Assembly (NCBI GenBank): GCA_024742405.1
Contig: JANSYP010000009.1
Span: 54,516 to 118,515, forward strand
DNA from: Paracoccaceae bacterium
GTDB lineage: Bacteria; Pseudomonadota; Alphaproteobacteria; Rhodobacterales; Rhodobacteraceae
Length of the DNA: 64,000 nt
Direction of reading: 5' to 3'
Part shown: piece after piece, positions 36,815 through 44,969 of the stretch
Layout of the letters: the number at the start of each line of letters is the position of its first letter
Position numbering within the stretch: position 1 is the stretch's first letter
Position numbers and translations under genes: made by a program
The notes under the pieces: model-generated
Database searches by the model: none
What the model was told of the DNA's origin: nothing
The model's input: only the letters and a program-made list of their open reading frames with translations

Positions 36815-37862
36815 ATGGCGACCGACGAGATTAGCGCCTTCCAAGTCTCGCTGCCGCTCAAAGCCCGCTGGAAGACCTCGTTGAGCGTGGAAACCGCGAT
36901 CGACATTGTGCTCGTTCGGCTCAGAAGCGGTAGCATAGAGGGATTGGAGAAGCTGCTCCCTACGCCGTTCCGCAACTCTACGCCGAATGGGCTGCTGGCA
37001 TCTTCATCCTGATCCGCGACGTCTTCGGGCCGCTGGCGGCGGGTCGCGAGGTTGGCAGCGGCGCAGATCTCCAGGGAAACCTCGCTCCTTTCAAGGGCTA
37101 TCATGTCGCCAAGGCTGCGATCGACCCGGCCTGGTGGGATCTCGCCGCACGGATCGAGAATAGTCCGCTCCGGGAGATGATCTGCAGCGTGGCGCAGCAA
37201 GTCGCGGTGCGGGCAGACATTCCCGTGCAGGAGAGCATTGCCGCGTTCCATTGCGGCATCCGGGCAGCGGTCGATGGCGGCTTCAGCCGGACAAATCTGA
37301 AATTCCGCCCGACAGTGAATTCGAAATGATCGTCGCCGCCAGAGAGGCGTTTCCGGAGATGGCCCATCCACATCGACTGCAACGCGGGCTTCACGCTCGA
37401 CGATGTCGATCTGTTCCGCCAACTGGACCGCCTCGGCCTTGTGATGCCCGAACAGCCCCTCGCCGGACGGACCTTTTCGACCATGCGAAATTCCAGCGCG
37501 AATTCGACACGCCGATCTGCCTCGATGAGACGATCACCGCTCCGGCCATTGCCAAACGAGCGATGGCCATCGACGCGACGCGGTGGGTCAATATCGAGTT
37601 TCGACGCGGCGGCGGGCTCACCAACGCCATCGCGATCCAGGGCTACTGCATCGACCTGCCGTGCTGGGTCGGCGGTACGCTCGAGTCCTTCGTTGGACGA
37701 AGCGCTTCGCCCGCGTTCGCAACTCTTTCGGGCATGGCTTGCGTCGCCGATATCTTTCCCGCGGGTCGTCTCTACGAAAAAAAACCTCGCGACCAGCGGC
37801 TCCATCCACAGGATCATGGCTCGTCAAAGGTGAGGCAGCCGGCGTCGACACTCGTTGCAGAG
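36815..37862 (+). pseudogene. Enolase-superfamily racemase / o-succinylbenzoate-synthase-like pseudogene
   Basis: Starts with ATG (MATDEISAFQVSLPLK) and is readable almost end to end if frames are switched: after a shift near 36940, GEAAPYAVPQLYAEW and FKGYHVAKAAIDPAWWDLAA; later DSEFEMIVAAREAFPE, IDCNAGFTLDDVDLFRQLD, then TPICLDETITAPAIAKRA, RWVNIEFRRGGGLTNAIAIQ and CWVGGTLESFVGRSA. These are the conserved blocks of N-acylamino-acid racemase/OSBS-type enzymes. Several frameshifts and altered active-site surroundings (NIEFRR in place of NxKxxR) mark it as dead. It follows the RpiR remnant by 16 bases, probably a former operon. Confidence 0.8.
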
Positions 37863-38073
37863 GATCGCGGGCCAACTGCGTCTACGGTTCTGCTTTGCTC
37901 TGTTATCATGGAGGCGCTTACCTCCACCTACCCCATCGATAGCCGTGCGTTTCGGCTGCTGTCGCGCCCCCGCCGGGAGCATGGACCCCTCCAACTAGGC
38001 GGCCCATTTTCTCCGCGCACGCCGCACCCGCGCGAGCCGTTGCGGTGAACCATGGTTCGCCGGGAAAAGGATG
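37863..38073. other. No gene seen, enolase pseudogene to tRNA-Arg
   Basis: About 210 bases without a readable gene or repeat. Confidence 0.4.
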
Positions 38074-38147
38074 CGGCCCCGACAGGAGTCGAACCTGTGG
38101 CCTACCGCTTAGGAGGCGGTCGCTCTATCCATCTGAGCTACGGGGCC
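38074..38147 (-). tRNA. tRNA-Arg (anticodon CCT)
   Basis: On the minus strand the gene starts GGCCCCGTAGCTCAGATGG. The acceptor GGCCCCG pairs with CGGGGCC, the anticodon arm is ACCGC-CTCCTAA-GCGGT (anticodon CCT) and the T-arm is CAGGTTCGACTCCTG. The terminal CCA is not encoded. It marks the right border of the pseudogene segment. Confidence 0.95.
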
Positions 38148-38220
38148 GTCTGGGCACCTTCTAGCAGCCGGCAATCACGCGGACCAAGGCAAATTCGCAG
38201 CCGCACGCCGGCGCGTATCG

Positions 38221-39135
38221 CTACAGCACAGTGCTCAGCGGATCGGCGGGAGCCGGCAGGTCGAGCACCTCTCTCAGCGCAAGGGTGATCCCTCCGGGCA
38301 CATCCGCCCCGAGGCCCAGAAGCCGTGCTGCACCGATCTCGGTGGCAAGCCAACCGGCCTGTTCGGATGGTGCCTCCAGCGCCCGACCAGCGGCTTCGGC
38401 CGCGCGCAGGATCATCCGCGAGGCGGCCCACACCGCCACGTCGCCAGCGCGCAGCACAGCCTCGATCTCCGTCCGGCTGGCAGCGGCGCGGGCCGACGAC
38501 AGACGCGCGTCGAGAAGCCAGGCCGCCTGATCCTGGGACAGCAGATCGATATGGCGCTGCGCGGTGGACGCCCCCGGCACACGGGGCCGCTGAAGCAAGG
38601 GCGACGGGCTCAAAACGATAGGTGCTCCGGCCTCGGAGAGTTGGGTGATCCAGCCCGGCAACTCGGGCGCGTCCAGCAGGGCAGTCGGCAGATGGACGAC
38701 CCAGGGTGCAGCTGTCTGGGGTACAAGTGTCGCAGCAGGGACGACGGACGGCCGGTGTCGAAGGATGTCCACGCCCAGAGCAAAGGGACCGCGGTCGAGC
38801 TTTTCGATGGTGACCCGAACCTGCGCCGCGCGGTGATGCTGCAGGCTGCGCACGGCGATGCGTTCGGCCAAGGTCTCGAGCAGCTCCACCCGTTCTTCGG
38901 CCAGAGTCGCGTCCACAGCATCGACTAGGCTGTCATAACTCAGTATATCGTCGACCTCATCTGCGCCGGCGCGCGCCGCTGACGCCACGATCAGCTCGAT
39001 CCCGAAGCGCAACCGCTGGGGCGCGCCGCGCTCTTCGTGGAAAGCGCCGATATCGACGGTGCGGACATAGTCCCGCAGAAGGATCCGGTCCTGCCCCGTT
39101 TGCCCGGGCGCCGCTCGGGCCGCATCACGCTCCAT
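38221..39135 (-). CDS. folB: Dihydroneopterin aldolase with a C-terminal extension
   Basis: 304 residues. Residues about 15-130 are the FolB domain: ILLRDYVRTVDIGAFHEER with the catalytic glutamate, SYDSLVDAV, LLETLAERIA and VTIEKLDRGP with the catalytic lysine. FolB cleaves 7,8-dihydroneopterin in folate biosynthesis. About 170 further residues follow, ending in a helical alanine-rich region (ASRTEIEAVLRAGDVAVWAAS); this part is not in E. coli FolB and I do not recognise it, though long FolB proteins occur in Rhodobacterales. folP does not follow. The start codon overlaps the stop of the oxidoreductase gene (TGATG). Confidence 0.85.
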   Translation of the reverse strand: MERDAARAAPGQTGQDRILLRDYVRTVDIGAFHEERGAPQRLRFGIELIVASAARAGADEVDDILSYDSLVDAVDATLAEERVELLETLAERIAVRSLQHHRAAQVRVTIEKLDRGPFALGVDILRHRPSVVPAATLVPQTAAPWVVHLPTALLDAPELPGWITQLSEAGAPIVLSPSPLLQRPRVPGASTAQRHIDLLSQDQAAWLLDARLSSARAAASRTEIEAVLRAGDVAVWAASRMILRAAEAAGRALEAPSEQAGWLATEIGAARLLGLGADVPGGITLALREVLDLPAPADPLSTVL

Positions 39136-40112
39136 CAGGGCGCGAGCAGGATCTTGCCGCGATGCCCGGCGGATTCCATCAGGGTATGCGCCTCGGCCGC
39201 TTGATCCATCGGCAGGACGGTGTGAGTCACCGGGCGCAACTTGCCCTCGGCAAAGAGCGGCCAGACGGTTTCGCGCAGCGCTGCAGCGACCTCAGTCTTG
39301 AAGGCGTCGGGGCGCGAGCGCAGGGTTGAGCCGGTCAGGGTCAGACGCTTGAGCATCACCGGCATCAGGTCGATCTCCACCCGGGAGCCCATGTTGAAGG
39401 CCAGCTGAATGATGCGCGCATCGTGGCGTGTGGACTTGATGTTGCGGGCCACATAGTCGCCGCCGATGATGTCGAGGATGATGTCCGCGCCCCCCGCCTC
39501 GCGCAGGATGGCCACGAAATCCTCGCTGTTGAAATCGATGGCACGGTGGGCGCCGAGACCGGTGACGAACTCGGCTGCCTCGGGGGAGTCGACCGTCGTG
39601 AACATGGTCAGGCCCATCGCCGCACCAAGCTGGATTGCCGTCGAGCCGATCCCGCCGGAACCCCCGTGGGCGAGGAAGTTCGCGCCTTCGGGGATGTCAT
39701 GTCCGTGGAAGACATTGCTCCAGACGGTGAAGTAGGTCTCCGGCAGGCCGGCGGCGTCCACCTCGTCCACGCCTTGCGGCACCGGCAGGCAATGGCTCGC
39801 ATCGACAGCGACGACTTCGGCATAACCGCCACCATTGGTCAGCGCGCAGACACGGTCGCCCACTGTCCAGCCGGTGACCCCGTCGCCCAGCCCGATCACC
39901 TCGCCCGACACCTCGAGCCCCAGCAGATCCGAGGCGCCCTTGGGCGGCGGATAATGCCCGCGGCGCTGGACCAGATCAGGGCCGTTGACGCCCGTGGCCG
40001 TGACGCGGATCAGGATCTCTCCGGCAGCTGGTTCAGGCACTGGCCGCGTTGCCGGCACGAGCACGTCCGGACCGCCGGGTTCGCGCATTTCGATGACGCG
40101 CATCTCTTGCAT
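39135..40112 (-). CDS. NAD(P)H-quinone oxidoreductase, zinc-free MDR family
   Basis: 325 residues, PIG3/QOR type. The catalytic GroES-like domain contains ATGVNGPDLVQRRGHYPPP, the nucleotide loop is FLAHGGSGGIGSTAIQLG, and there are no zinc-ligand cysteines. C-terminal MESAGHRGKILL is characteristic. It is co-oriented with folB (overlapping stop/start) and begins 28 bases after the ligase alpha gene, so all four minus-strand genes from the ligase beta gene may be one transcript. The ATG giving MQEMRVIEM was selected; the longer frame overlaps the ligase gene. Confidence 0.88.
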   Translation of the reverse strand: MQEMRVIEMREPGGPDVLVPATRPVPEPAAGEILIRVTATGVNGPDLVQRRGHYPPPKGASDLLGLEVSGEVIGLGDGVTGWTVGDRVCALTNGGGYAEVVAVDASHCLPVPQGVDEVDAAGLPETYFTVWSNVFHGHDIPEGANFLAHGGSGGIGSTAIQLGAAMGLTMFTTVDSPEAAEFVTGLGAHRAIDFNSEDFVAILREAGGADIILDIIGGDYVARNIKSTRHDARIIQLAFNMGSRVEIDLMPVMLKRLTLTGSTLRSRPDAFKTEVAAALRETVWPLFAEGKLRPVTHTVLPMDQAAEAHTLMESAGHRGKILLAP

Positions 40113-40140
40113 GGGTCGTCTTTCGGTTAACCTATCGTTG

Positions 40141-41019
40141 TCACGCGGTCTCCAACGTGGCGGTGACAGAGTCAACGACATCGCTGGCGTCGCGTGCGAT
40201 CACGACCCCGGCCTCGCGCAGCCGCTCGATCTTTTGCTCCGCGGTCTCCAGTCCAAAGACCGACAGGGTCCCTGCATGCCCCATGCGCCGCCCCGGGGGA
40301 GCGTGGCGTCCGACGACCAGCGCGATCACCGGCTTGCCGTAGTCGGTGGCGGCGAGGTAGTCGGCGGCTTCCTCCTCTTCACGCCCGCCGATCTCTCCGA
40401 TCAGCACGACGCATTCGGTGTCGGGGTCCTTGCGGAACCGTTCCAGGCAGCCAACGAACCCGATCCCGTGCAGGGTGTCGCCGCCGATGCCGACGGTGGT
40501 CGACTGGCCAAGCCCCGCGCGGCTGCAGGAGGCCAGCACCTCCGACGTCAGAGAGGCGGAGCGCGAGGCGATGCCGACACCGCCGGGCGTCGCATCACGC
40601 GTCGGCATCACGCCGATCTTGCACTGACCCGGAGTCAGAATACCTTGGGAATTCGGGCCGATCAAAACAGTGTCGGTGCCGCGCAAAGCCTGTTTGACGC
40701 GGCCCATATCCTGCTGCGGCACCCGTTCGGTGATACACACGATGGTGCCGATCCCGGCCTCGATCGCCTCGATCATCGCCGCCGCGGCGTGGGTTGCCGG
40801 CACGCTGACAAAGCTTGCATTGGCGCCGGTCTCCGCGATCGCCTCGGCCACGCCATGGAAGACCGGCAGACCCAGATGCTTCGTCCCGCCCCGGCCAGGA
40901 CGCACGCCAGCGACATAGGTGGGCGTGTAGCGCATCGCCTGATCGGTGTAGAAGGTTCCCGCCCTCCCGGTCATGCCCTGCACAAGCACGCGGGTGGATT
41001 TGTCGACGATAATGGCCAT
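40141..41019 (-). CDS. SucD-like acyl-CoA ligase alpha subunit
   Basis: 292 residues. The CoA-binding Rossmann segment is near the N-terminus (VLVQGMTGRAGTFYTDQ), GPNSQGILTPGQCKIG is in the middle, and the phosphohistidine is in RRMGHAGTL (about residue 248). With the beta subunit it would make succinyl-CoA, malyl-CoA or another acyl-CoA, ADP- or GDP-forming. The position away from the citric-acid-cycle genes and beside formate/oxalate genes suggests a paralogue such as malate-CoA ligase (MtkB-like) or one acting on another dicarboxylate (inference). The start codon overlaps the beta-subunit stop (TGATG). Confidence 0.85.
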   Translation of the reverse strand: MAIIVDKSTRVLVQGMTGRAGTFYTDQAMRYTPTYVAGVRPGRGGTKHLGLPVFHGVAEAIAETGANASFVSVPATHAAAAMIEAIEAGIGTIVCITERVPQQDMGRVKQALRGTDTVLIGPNSQGILTPGQCKIGVMPTRDATPGGVGIASRSASLTSEVLASCSRAGLGQSTTVGIGGDTLHGIGFVGCLERFRKDPDTECVVLIGEIGGREEEEAADYLAATDYGKPVIALVVGRHAPPGRRMGHAGTLSVFGLETAEQKIERLREAGVVIARDASDVVDSVTATLETA

Positions 41020-42182
41020 CAGCGTGCCCCCCCGGTCAGTTCCACGACGCGCGCGACCGCGTCGGGCATCGTGTCGAACACCTCCACTGGCACCTTGCGG
41101 TCCTTCAAAATCTGCAACCCCCAGGGTGCGTTCTGACCGGCCAGCCGAGCGATGACCGGCGGGCGACGGTCGGCTCGGGAATAGGCGAAGGCGACACCTT
41201 CGGCGACGGTATCACAGACGGTCATCCCGCCGCCATGGACATTGAGCAGGATCGCCTTGACTTCGGGTACCTCGAGTAGAAGCTCGACCCCCTTGGCGAT
41301 GTCGAAACTGCTCGCCGTGGTGCGGATATCCATGAAGTTCGCGGGCCGCCCGCCGGCATCGACCAGCATGTCGTTGGTCGCCAGGCCCAGCCCCGCTCCG
41401 TTCACCACGACCCCGATATTGCCGGTCAGTGTGACCAGGTTGATGTTGTTCTTTTGTGCCTCCGCATCGCGCAGGAAAACGCCCGGGTCCGTCGCCAGTG
41501 CCTCGAATTCCGGGTGGCGGAACAGCGCGCTTGCATCGAGCGCGACTTTGCCATCGACCGCGAGCCAGCCGCCGCCGGCAACCCGTGCGAACGGGTTGAT
41601 TTCCAACAGCGTCATATCCGCAGAGACAAAGGCCAGATGCGCCGCGAAGACCTGGTCCACCGCGGCGGCACCATCGATCCCGAGCCCGGACAGAAGATTC
41701 GCAACCTCCGCGCGCGCCGCGTCATCGTCGTGCTCCACGACCAGGGTCCGCACGAGATCCGAGTCCGCCCTTGCGCGCTCCTCGAATTCGACACCGCCCT
41801 CGGCGGCCGCCAGCAGCAGCGGCGCGCCGCTTTCAGGATCGCGCGCAAAGGCCAGGTAAGCCTGCGACTCCAGATCGAGCGCGGCCTCCACGGACACGGT
41901 GGTCACTTTCTCTCCTTCAGGGCCGGTTTGTTCGGTGACCAGCGAGCTGCCGAGCAGCCGACGGGCCTCATCGGCGACGCCGGATGGCGTCGCCGCAAAG
42001 CGCACGCCGCCTGCGAGCGCACGGCCCCCGGCAGCGATCTGGGCCTTGACCACATATTTGCGGGCGTCGAGGTGTGCGCAGGCGGCTTCGGCCTCCTCCA
42101 CGCTGCGGGCCAGGCGCGCGGGCGGCACACGCACGCCGTACTGCGCCAGCAGTTCCTTGGATTTGAACTCGGACAGCAGCAT
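41019..42182 (-). CDS. SucC-like acyl-CoA ligase beta subunit (ATP-grasp)
   Basis: 387 residues. It begins MLLSEFKSKELLAQYGVRVP, the typical ATP-grasp start; KAQIAAGGRALAGGV carries the nucleotide-binding glycines and LLEINPFARV the metal site, with GNIGVVVNGAGLGLATND in the C-terminal CoA-ligase domain. The usual KAQVHAGGRGKAGGV is altered here (IAAGGRALAGG), supporting a specialised paralogue. The start follows a strong GGGGAGGGGG ribosome site. The gene is divergent from the LysR gene, and the palindrome TGGTATACCA lies 36 bases upstream of its start. Confidence 0.87.
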   Translation of the reverse strand: MLLSEFKSKELLAQYGVRVPPARLARSVEEAEAACAHLDARKYVVKAQIAAGGRALAGGVRFAATPSGVADEARRLLGSSLVTEQTGPEGEKVTTVSVEAALDLESQAYLAFARDPESGAPLLLAAAEGGVEFEERARADSDLVRTLVVEHDDDAARAEVANLLSGLGIDGAAAVDQVFAAHLAFVSADMTLLEINPFARVAGGGWLAVDGKVALDASALFRHPEFEALATDPGVFLRDAEAQKNNINLVTLTGNIGVVVNGAGLGLATNDMLVDAGGRPANFMDIRTTASSFDIAKGVELLLEVPEVKAILLNVHGGGMTVCDTVAEGVAFAYSRADRRPPVIARLAGQNAPWGLQILKDRKVPVEVFDTMPDAVARVVELTGGAR

Positions 42183-42217
42183 GGACCCCCTCCCCATTTG
42201 CTTCATACACTGGTATG

Positions 42218-42227
42218 TGGTATACCA
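42218..42227. promoter_or_regulatory. Palindrome TGGTATACCA in the ligase/LysR divergent region
   Basis: Perfect 10-bp palindrome, preceded by a second TGGTAT seven bases earlier (42211). The 12-base string TGTGGTATACCA is shared, in opposite orientation, with the site before the GntR gene at 48679. GTATAC-centred palindromes are typical operators of FCD-type GntR regulators. Confidence 0.6.
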
Positions 42228-42307
42228 GAGTGCTCCAGCTGTCAATCTCACCGACGTGCCGGTATGGCATCGGCGGCACGTCCATCGGGAGGAGGATACA
42301 CGTAGCC

Positions 42308-43195
42308 ATGGTCGATCTTCGGGACCTGCAATGCCTGGCGGCATTGGCGCGCCACCGCCACTTCGCGCGGGCGGCCTCGGATTGCGGCCTGTCCCAGCCA
42401 GCGTTTTCGATGCGCATCCGTGGCCTCGAGGAACGGCTCGGAACGACAATCGTCCGCCGCGGCAACCGCTTCCAGGGCCTGACGCGCGAGGGCGACACGA
42501 TCCTCACCCATGCCCGCCGGATCCTCGACGAAGTGCGGGCCTTGGAACAGGACGTCCGGGCGGCGCGCGGCGATATCGCGGGCAACCTCACCCTCGGCGC
42601 GATCCCCACCGCGGCAGCTTATGCCGCCCACGCCACAATCTGGCTCAAGGCTGCCCATCCGGGCATCACGGTGCGGATCGAGACGACCAACTCGCTCGCC
42701 ATCCAGCAGGGCGTCGAGGCCGGCAATTTCGATGCCGGAATTACCTATACCGAAGGTGCCTCGCGCGATCTGTTGAATGTCGAGCCGCTCTATGACGAGA
42801 CCTATGTGCTGGTCTGCCCCGAGGGGCAGGCGCCGCATCGGGACGGACCGGTCACATGGGCCGAGGCCGCGGCGCTGTCGCTGAGCCTTCTGGAGCCTCA
42901 GATGCAGAACCGGCGGATCCTCGACCGCGTGTTCCAAGAGGCCGGCGCGCTGCCCAATGTGAGCTCTGAGACGGACGGTCTGACTGCGTCGATGGTCCTC
43001 GCCGTGCAGGGGTTGAGCGCGACGGTGCTGCCGCAGGTGATGGTGGACTCGCTGGGTCCGCTCGAAGGCACTGTGGTCCTGCCCCTTGTCGATCCGGTGG
43101 TGGAGACCTCCATCAGCCTCGTGACGCCTCTCCGCCAGCCGCACATCCCGACAGTCGAGGCGCTGAGATCGACACTTGCCGCGCATCAGCATTAA
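42308..43195 (+). CDS. LysR family transcriptional regulator
   Basis: 295 residues. The N-terminal helix-turn-helix is ARHRHFARAASDCGLSQPAFSMRIRGLEE; the effector domain follows (GNLTLGAIPTAAAYAAHATI, DAGITYTEG). It is 81 bases upstream of and co-oriented with the formate dehydrogenase genes and divergent from the CoA ligase. LysR regulators commonly precede fds-type formate dehydrogenase operons, so this is a candidate activator for formate oxidation (inference from position). Confidence 0.9.
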   Translation: MVDLRDLQCLAALARHRHFARAASDCGLSQPAFSMRIRGLEERLGTTIVRRGNRFQGLTREGDTILTHARRILDEVRALEQDVRAARGDIAGNLTLGAIPTAAAYAAHATIWLKAAHPGITVRIETTNSLAIQQGVEAGNFDAGITYTEGASRDLLNVEPLYDETYVLVCPEGQAPHRDGPVTWAEAAALSLSLLEPQMQNRRILDRVFQEAGALPNVSSETDGLTASMVLAVQGLSATVLPQVMVDSLGPLEGTVVLPLVDPVVETSISLVTPLRQPHIPTVEALRSTLAAHQH

Positions 43196-43276
43196 ACATA
43201 GCTTATCACACCTTCTGCAAACGCGATTTGATGTTCCAATGATCTGAAGGCACCGTCACCGAAAGGGGAGGACATC

Positions 43277-44968
43277 ATGGCACCTTTGGATGCACGGACC
43301 GGGGTCTGGAAGGGCAAGGAGCCCCGCAAAGGGCGACGGACGCCAAAGGGGCGACAGGTCGAGGACAGCGCACAGGACGAAATTCGCGCGCTGCTGGGGG
43401 ACAGGCTCCGGCGCCGCGACCTGCTGATCGAGCATCTGCATCTGATCCAGGACCGCTACGGCCATCTCTCTGCTGCGCACATCTGCGCGCTCGCTGACGA
43501 AATGCGCCTGGCCCAGGCCGAGGTTTATGAAGTCGCCACCTTCTATGCCCATTTCGACGTCGTGCGCGCGGGCGAAGCCCCGCCGCCTGCGCTGACAATT
43601 CGTGTCTGCGACTCGCTCTCCTGCGAACTGGCCGGATCGGAAGCGTTGCAGAAGGCACTGGAAGACGGGCTCGATCCGACCGAGGTGCGCGTTGTGCGCG
43701 CGCCCTGCATGGGCCGCTGCGACACGGCGCCGGTGCTGGAACTGGGGCACCATCATATCGACCATGCCACGCCGGAAAAGGTCACGGCGGCCATCGAAGC
43801 TGACCACACGCACCCCGACATTCCGGACTACGAGGACATTGAAGCCTACCGCACCGCCGGTGGCTACGAGACCCTGATGTCACTGCGCGAAAACGGCGAT
43901 TGGGAGGCGGTGCAGGAGACCGTGCTGGCCAGCGGCCTGCGTGGGCTCGGCGGAGCGGGTTTCCCGTCCGGCAAGAAGTGGGGCTTCGTCCGCGGCAATC
44001 CCGGGCCGCGCTATCTGGCCATCAATGGCGATGAGGGCGAGCCGGGCACGTTCAAGGACCGCTACTATCTCGAACGCACGCCGCATCTGGTTCTCGAAGG
44101 CATGCTGATCGCCGCGTGGGCGGTCGAAGCCGAGACCTGTTTTCTCTATATGCGCGACGAATACCCCGCGGTGCTGGAGATCCTGGCCCGCGAGATCGCA
44201 GCGCTGGAAGAGGCCGGTATCGTGACTCCGGGCTATATCGACCTGCGCCGCGGCGCGGGCGCCTATATCTGCGGCGAAGAAAGCGCGATGATCGAGTCGA
44301 TCGAGGGCAAGCGCGGCCTGCCCCGTCACCGGCCTCCTTACGTGGCGCAGGTCGGCGTCTTCGACCGGCCGACGCTGGTCCATAATATCGAGACGTTGCT
44401 TTGGGTCGCCCGGGTCTGCCGCGAGGGTCCCGAAATCCTCAGCGGCGTGGAAAAGAATGGTCGCATCGGCCTGCGCAGCTATTCCGTCTCGGGCCGGGTC
44501 AAGGCGCCCGGCGTCCACCTTCTCCCTGCGGGTTCGACGATCCTGGACATCATCGAGGCGGCAGGCGGCATGCTGGAAGGCCACACGTTCAAGGCATACC
44601 AGCCGGGCGGGCCGTCATCGGGGCTCCTCCCGGCCTCACTCGATGACGTCCCGCTCGATTTTGACACCCTGCAACCCCACGGGAGCTTTATCGGCTCCGC
44701 CGCCGTGGTTGTTCTGTCTGAGCAAGACAGCGCGCGGGACGCGGCGCTCAACATGCTGAAGTTCTTCGAGGACGAAAGCTGCGGGCAATGCACCCCCTGC
44801 CGGACCGGCTGCGAAAAGGCGGTCAAACTGATGCAGGCCGATCGATGGGACACCGAGCTTCTCGACGATCTCTGCGACGTGATGGCCGACGCCTCGATCT
44901 GCGGGCTCGGGCAGGCGGCACCGAACCCGATCCGCCTGACCATGAAACATTTCGCCGAGGAGATCTGA
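43277..44968 (+). CDS. NAD-dependent formate dehydrogenase beta subunit, NuoE-NuoF fusion
   Basis: 563 residues. Residues about 30-185 are NuoE/FdsG-like with [2Fe-2S] ligands in VCDSLSCELAG and APCMGRCD. Residues 200-563 are NuoF/FdsB-like: GLRGLGGAGFPSGKKW and NGDEGEPGTFKDRYYLE bind FMN and NADH, and ESCGQCTPCRTGCE carries the [4Fe-4S] ligands. This fused architecture is that of the two-subunit FDH1 of Methylorubrum, in contrast to the separate fdsG and fdsB of Cupriavidus or Rhodobacter. It passes electrons from the alpha subunit to NAD+. One base separates its stop from the alpha-subunit ATG. Confidence 0.92.
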   Translation: MAPLDARTGVWKGKEPRKGRRTPKGRQVEDSAQDEIRALLGDRLRRRDLLIEHLHLIQDRYGHLSAAHICALADEMRLAQAEVYEVATFYAHFDVVRAGEAPPPALTIRVCDSLSCELAGSEALQKALEDGLDPTEVRVVRAPCMGRCDTAPVLELGHHHIDHATPEKVTAAIEADHTHPDIPDYEDIEAYRTAGGYETLMSLRENGDWEAVQETVLASGLRGLGGAGFPSGKKWGFVRGNPGPRYLAINGDEGEPGTFKDRYYLERTPHLVLEGMLIAAWAVEAETCFLYMRDEYPAVLEILAREIAALEEAGIVTPGYIDLRRGAGAYICGEESAMIESIEGKRGLPRHRPPYVAQVGVFDRPTLVHNIETLLWVARVCREGPEILSGVEKNGRIGLRSYSVSGRVKAPGVHLLPAGSTILDIIEAAGGMLEGHTFKAYQPGGPSSGLLPASLDDVPLDFDTLQPHGSFIGSAAVVVLSEQDSARDAALNMLKFFEDESCGQCTPCRTGCEKAVKLMQADRWDTELLDDLCDVMADASICGLGQAAPNPIRLTMKHFAEEI

Positions 44969-44969
44969 A

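Noticed and set aside
35917..37422. 501-codon minus-strand open frame in the pseudogene region
   Set aside because: Its upstream two thirds are antisense to the clearly recognisable enolase and RpiR remnants; only the last part was kept as an unrecognised fragment.
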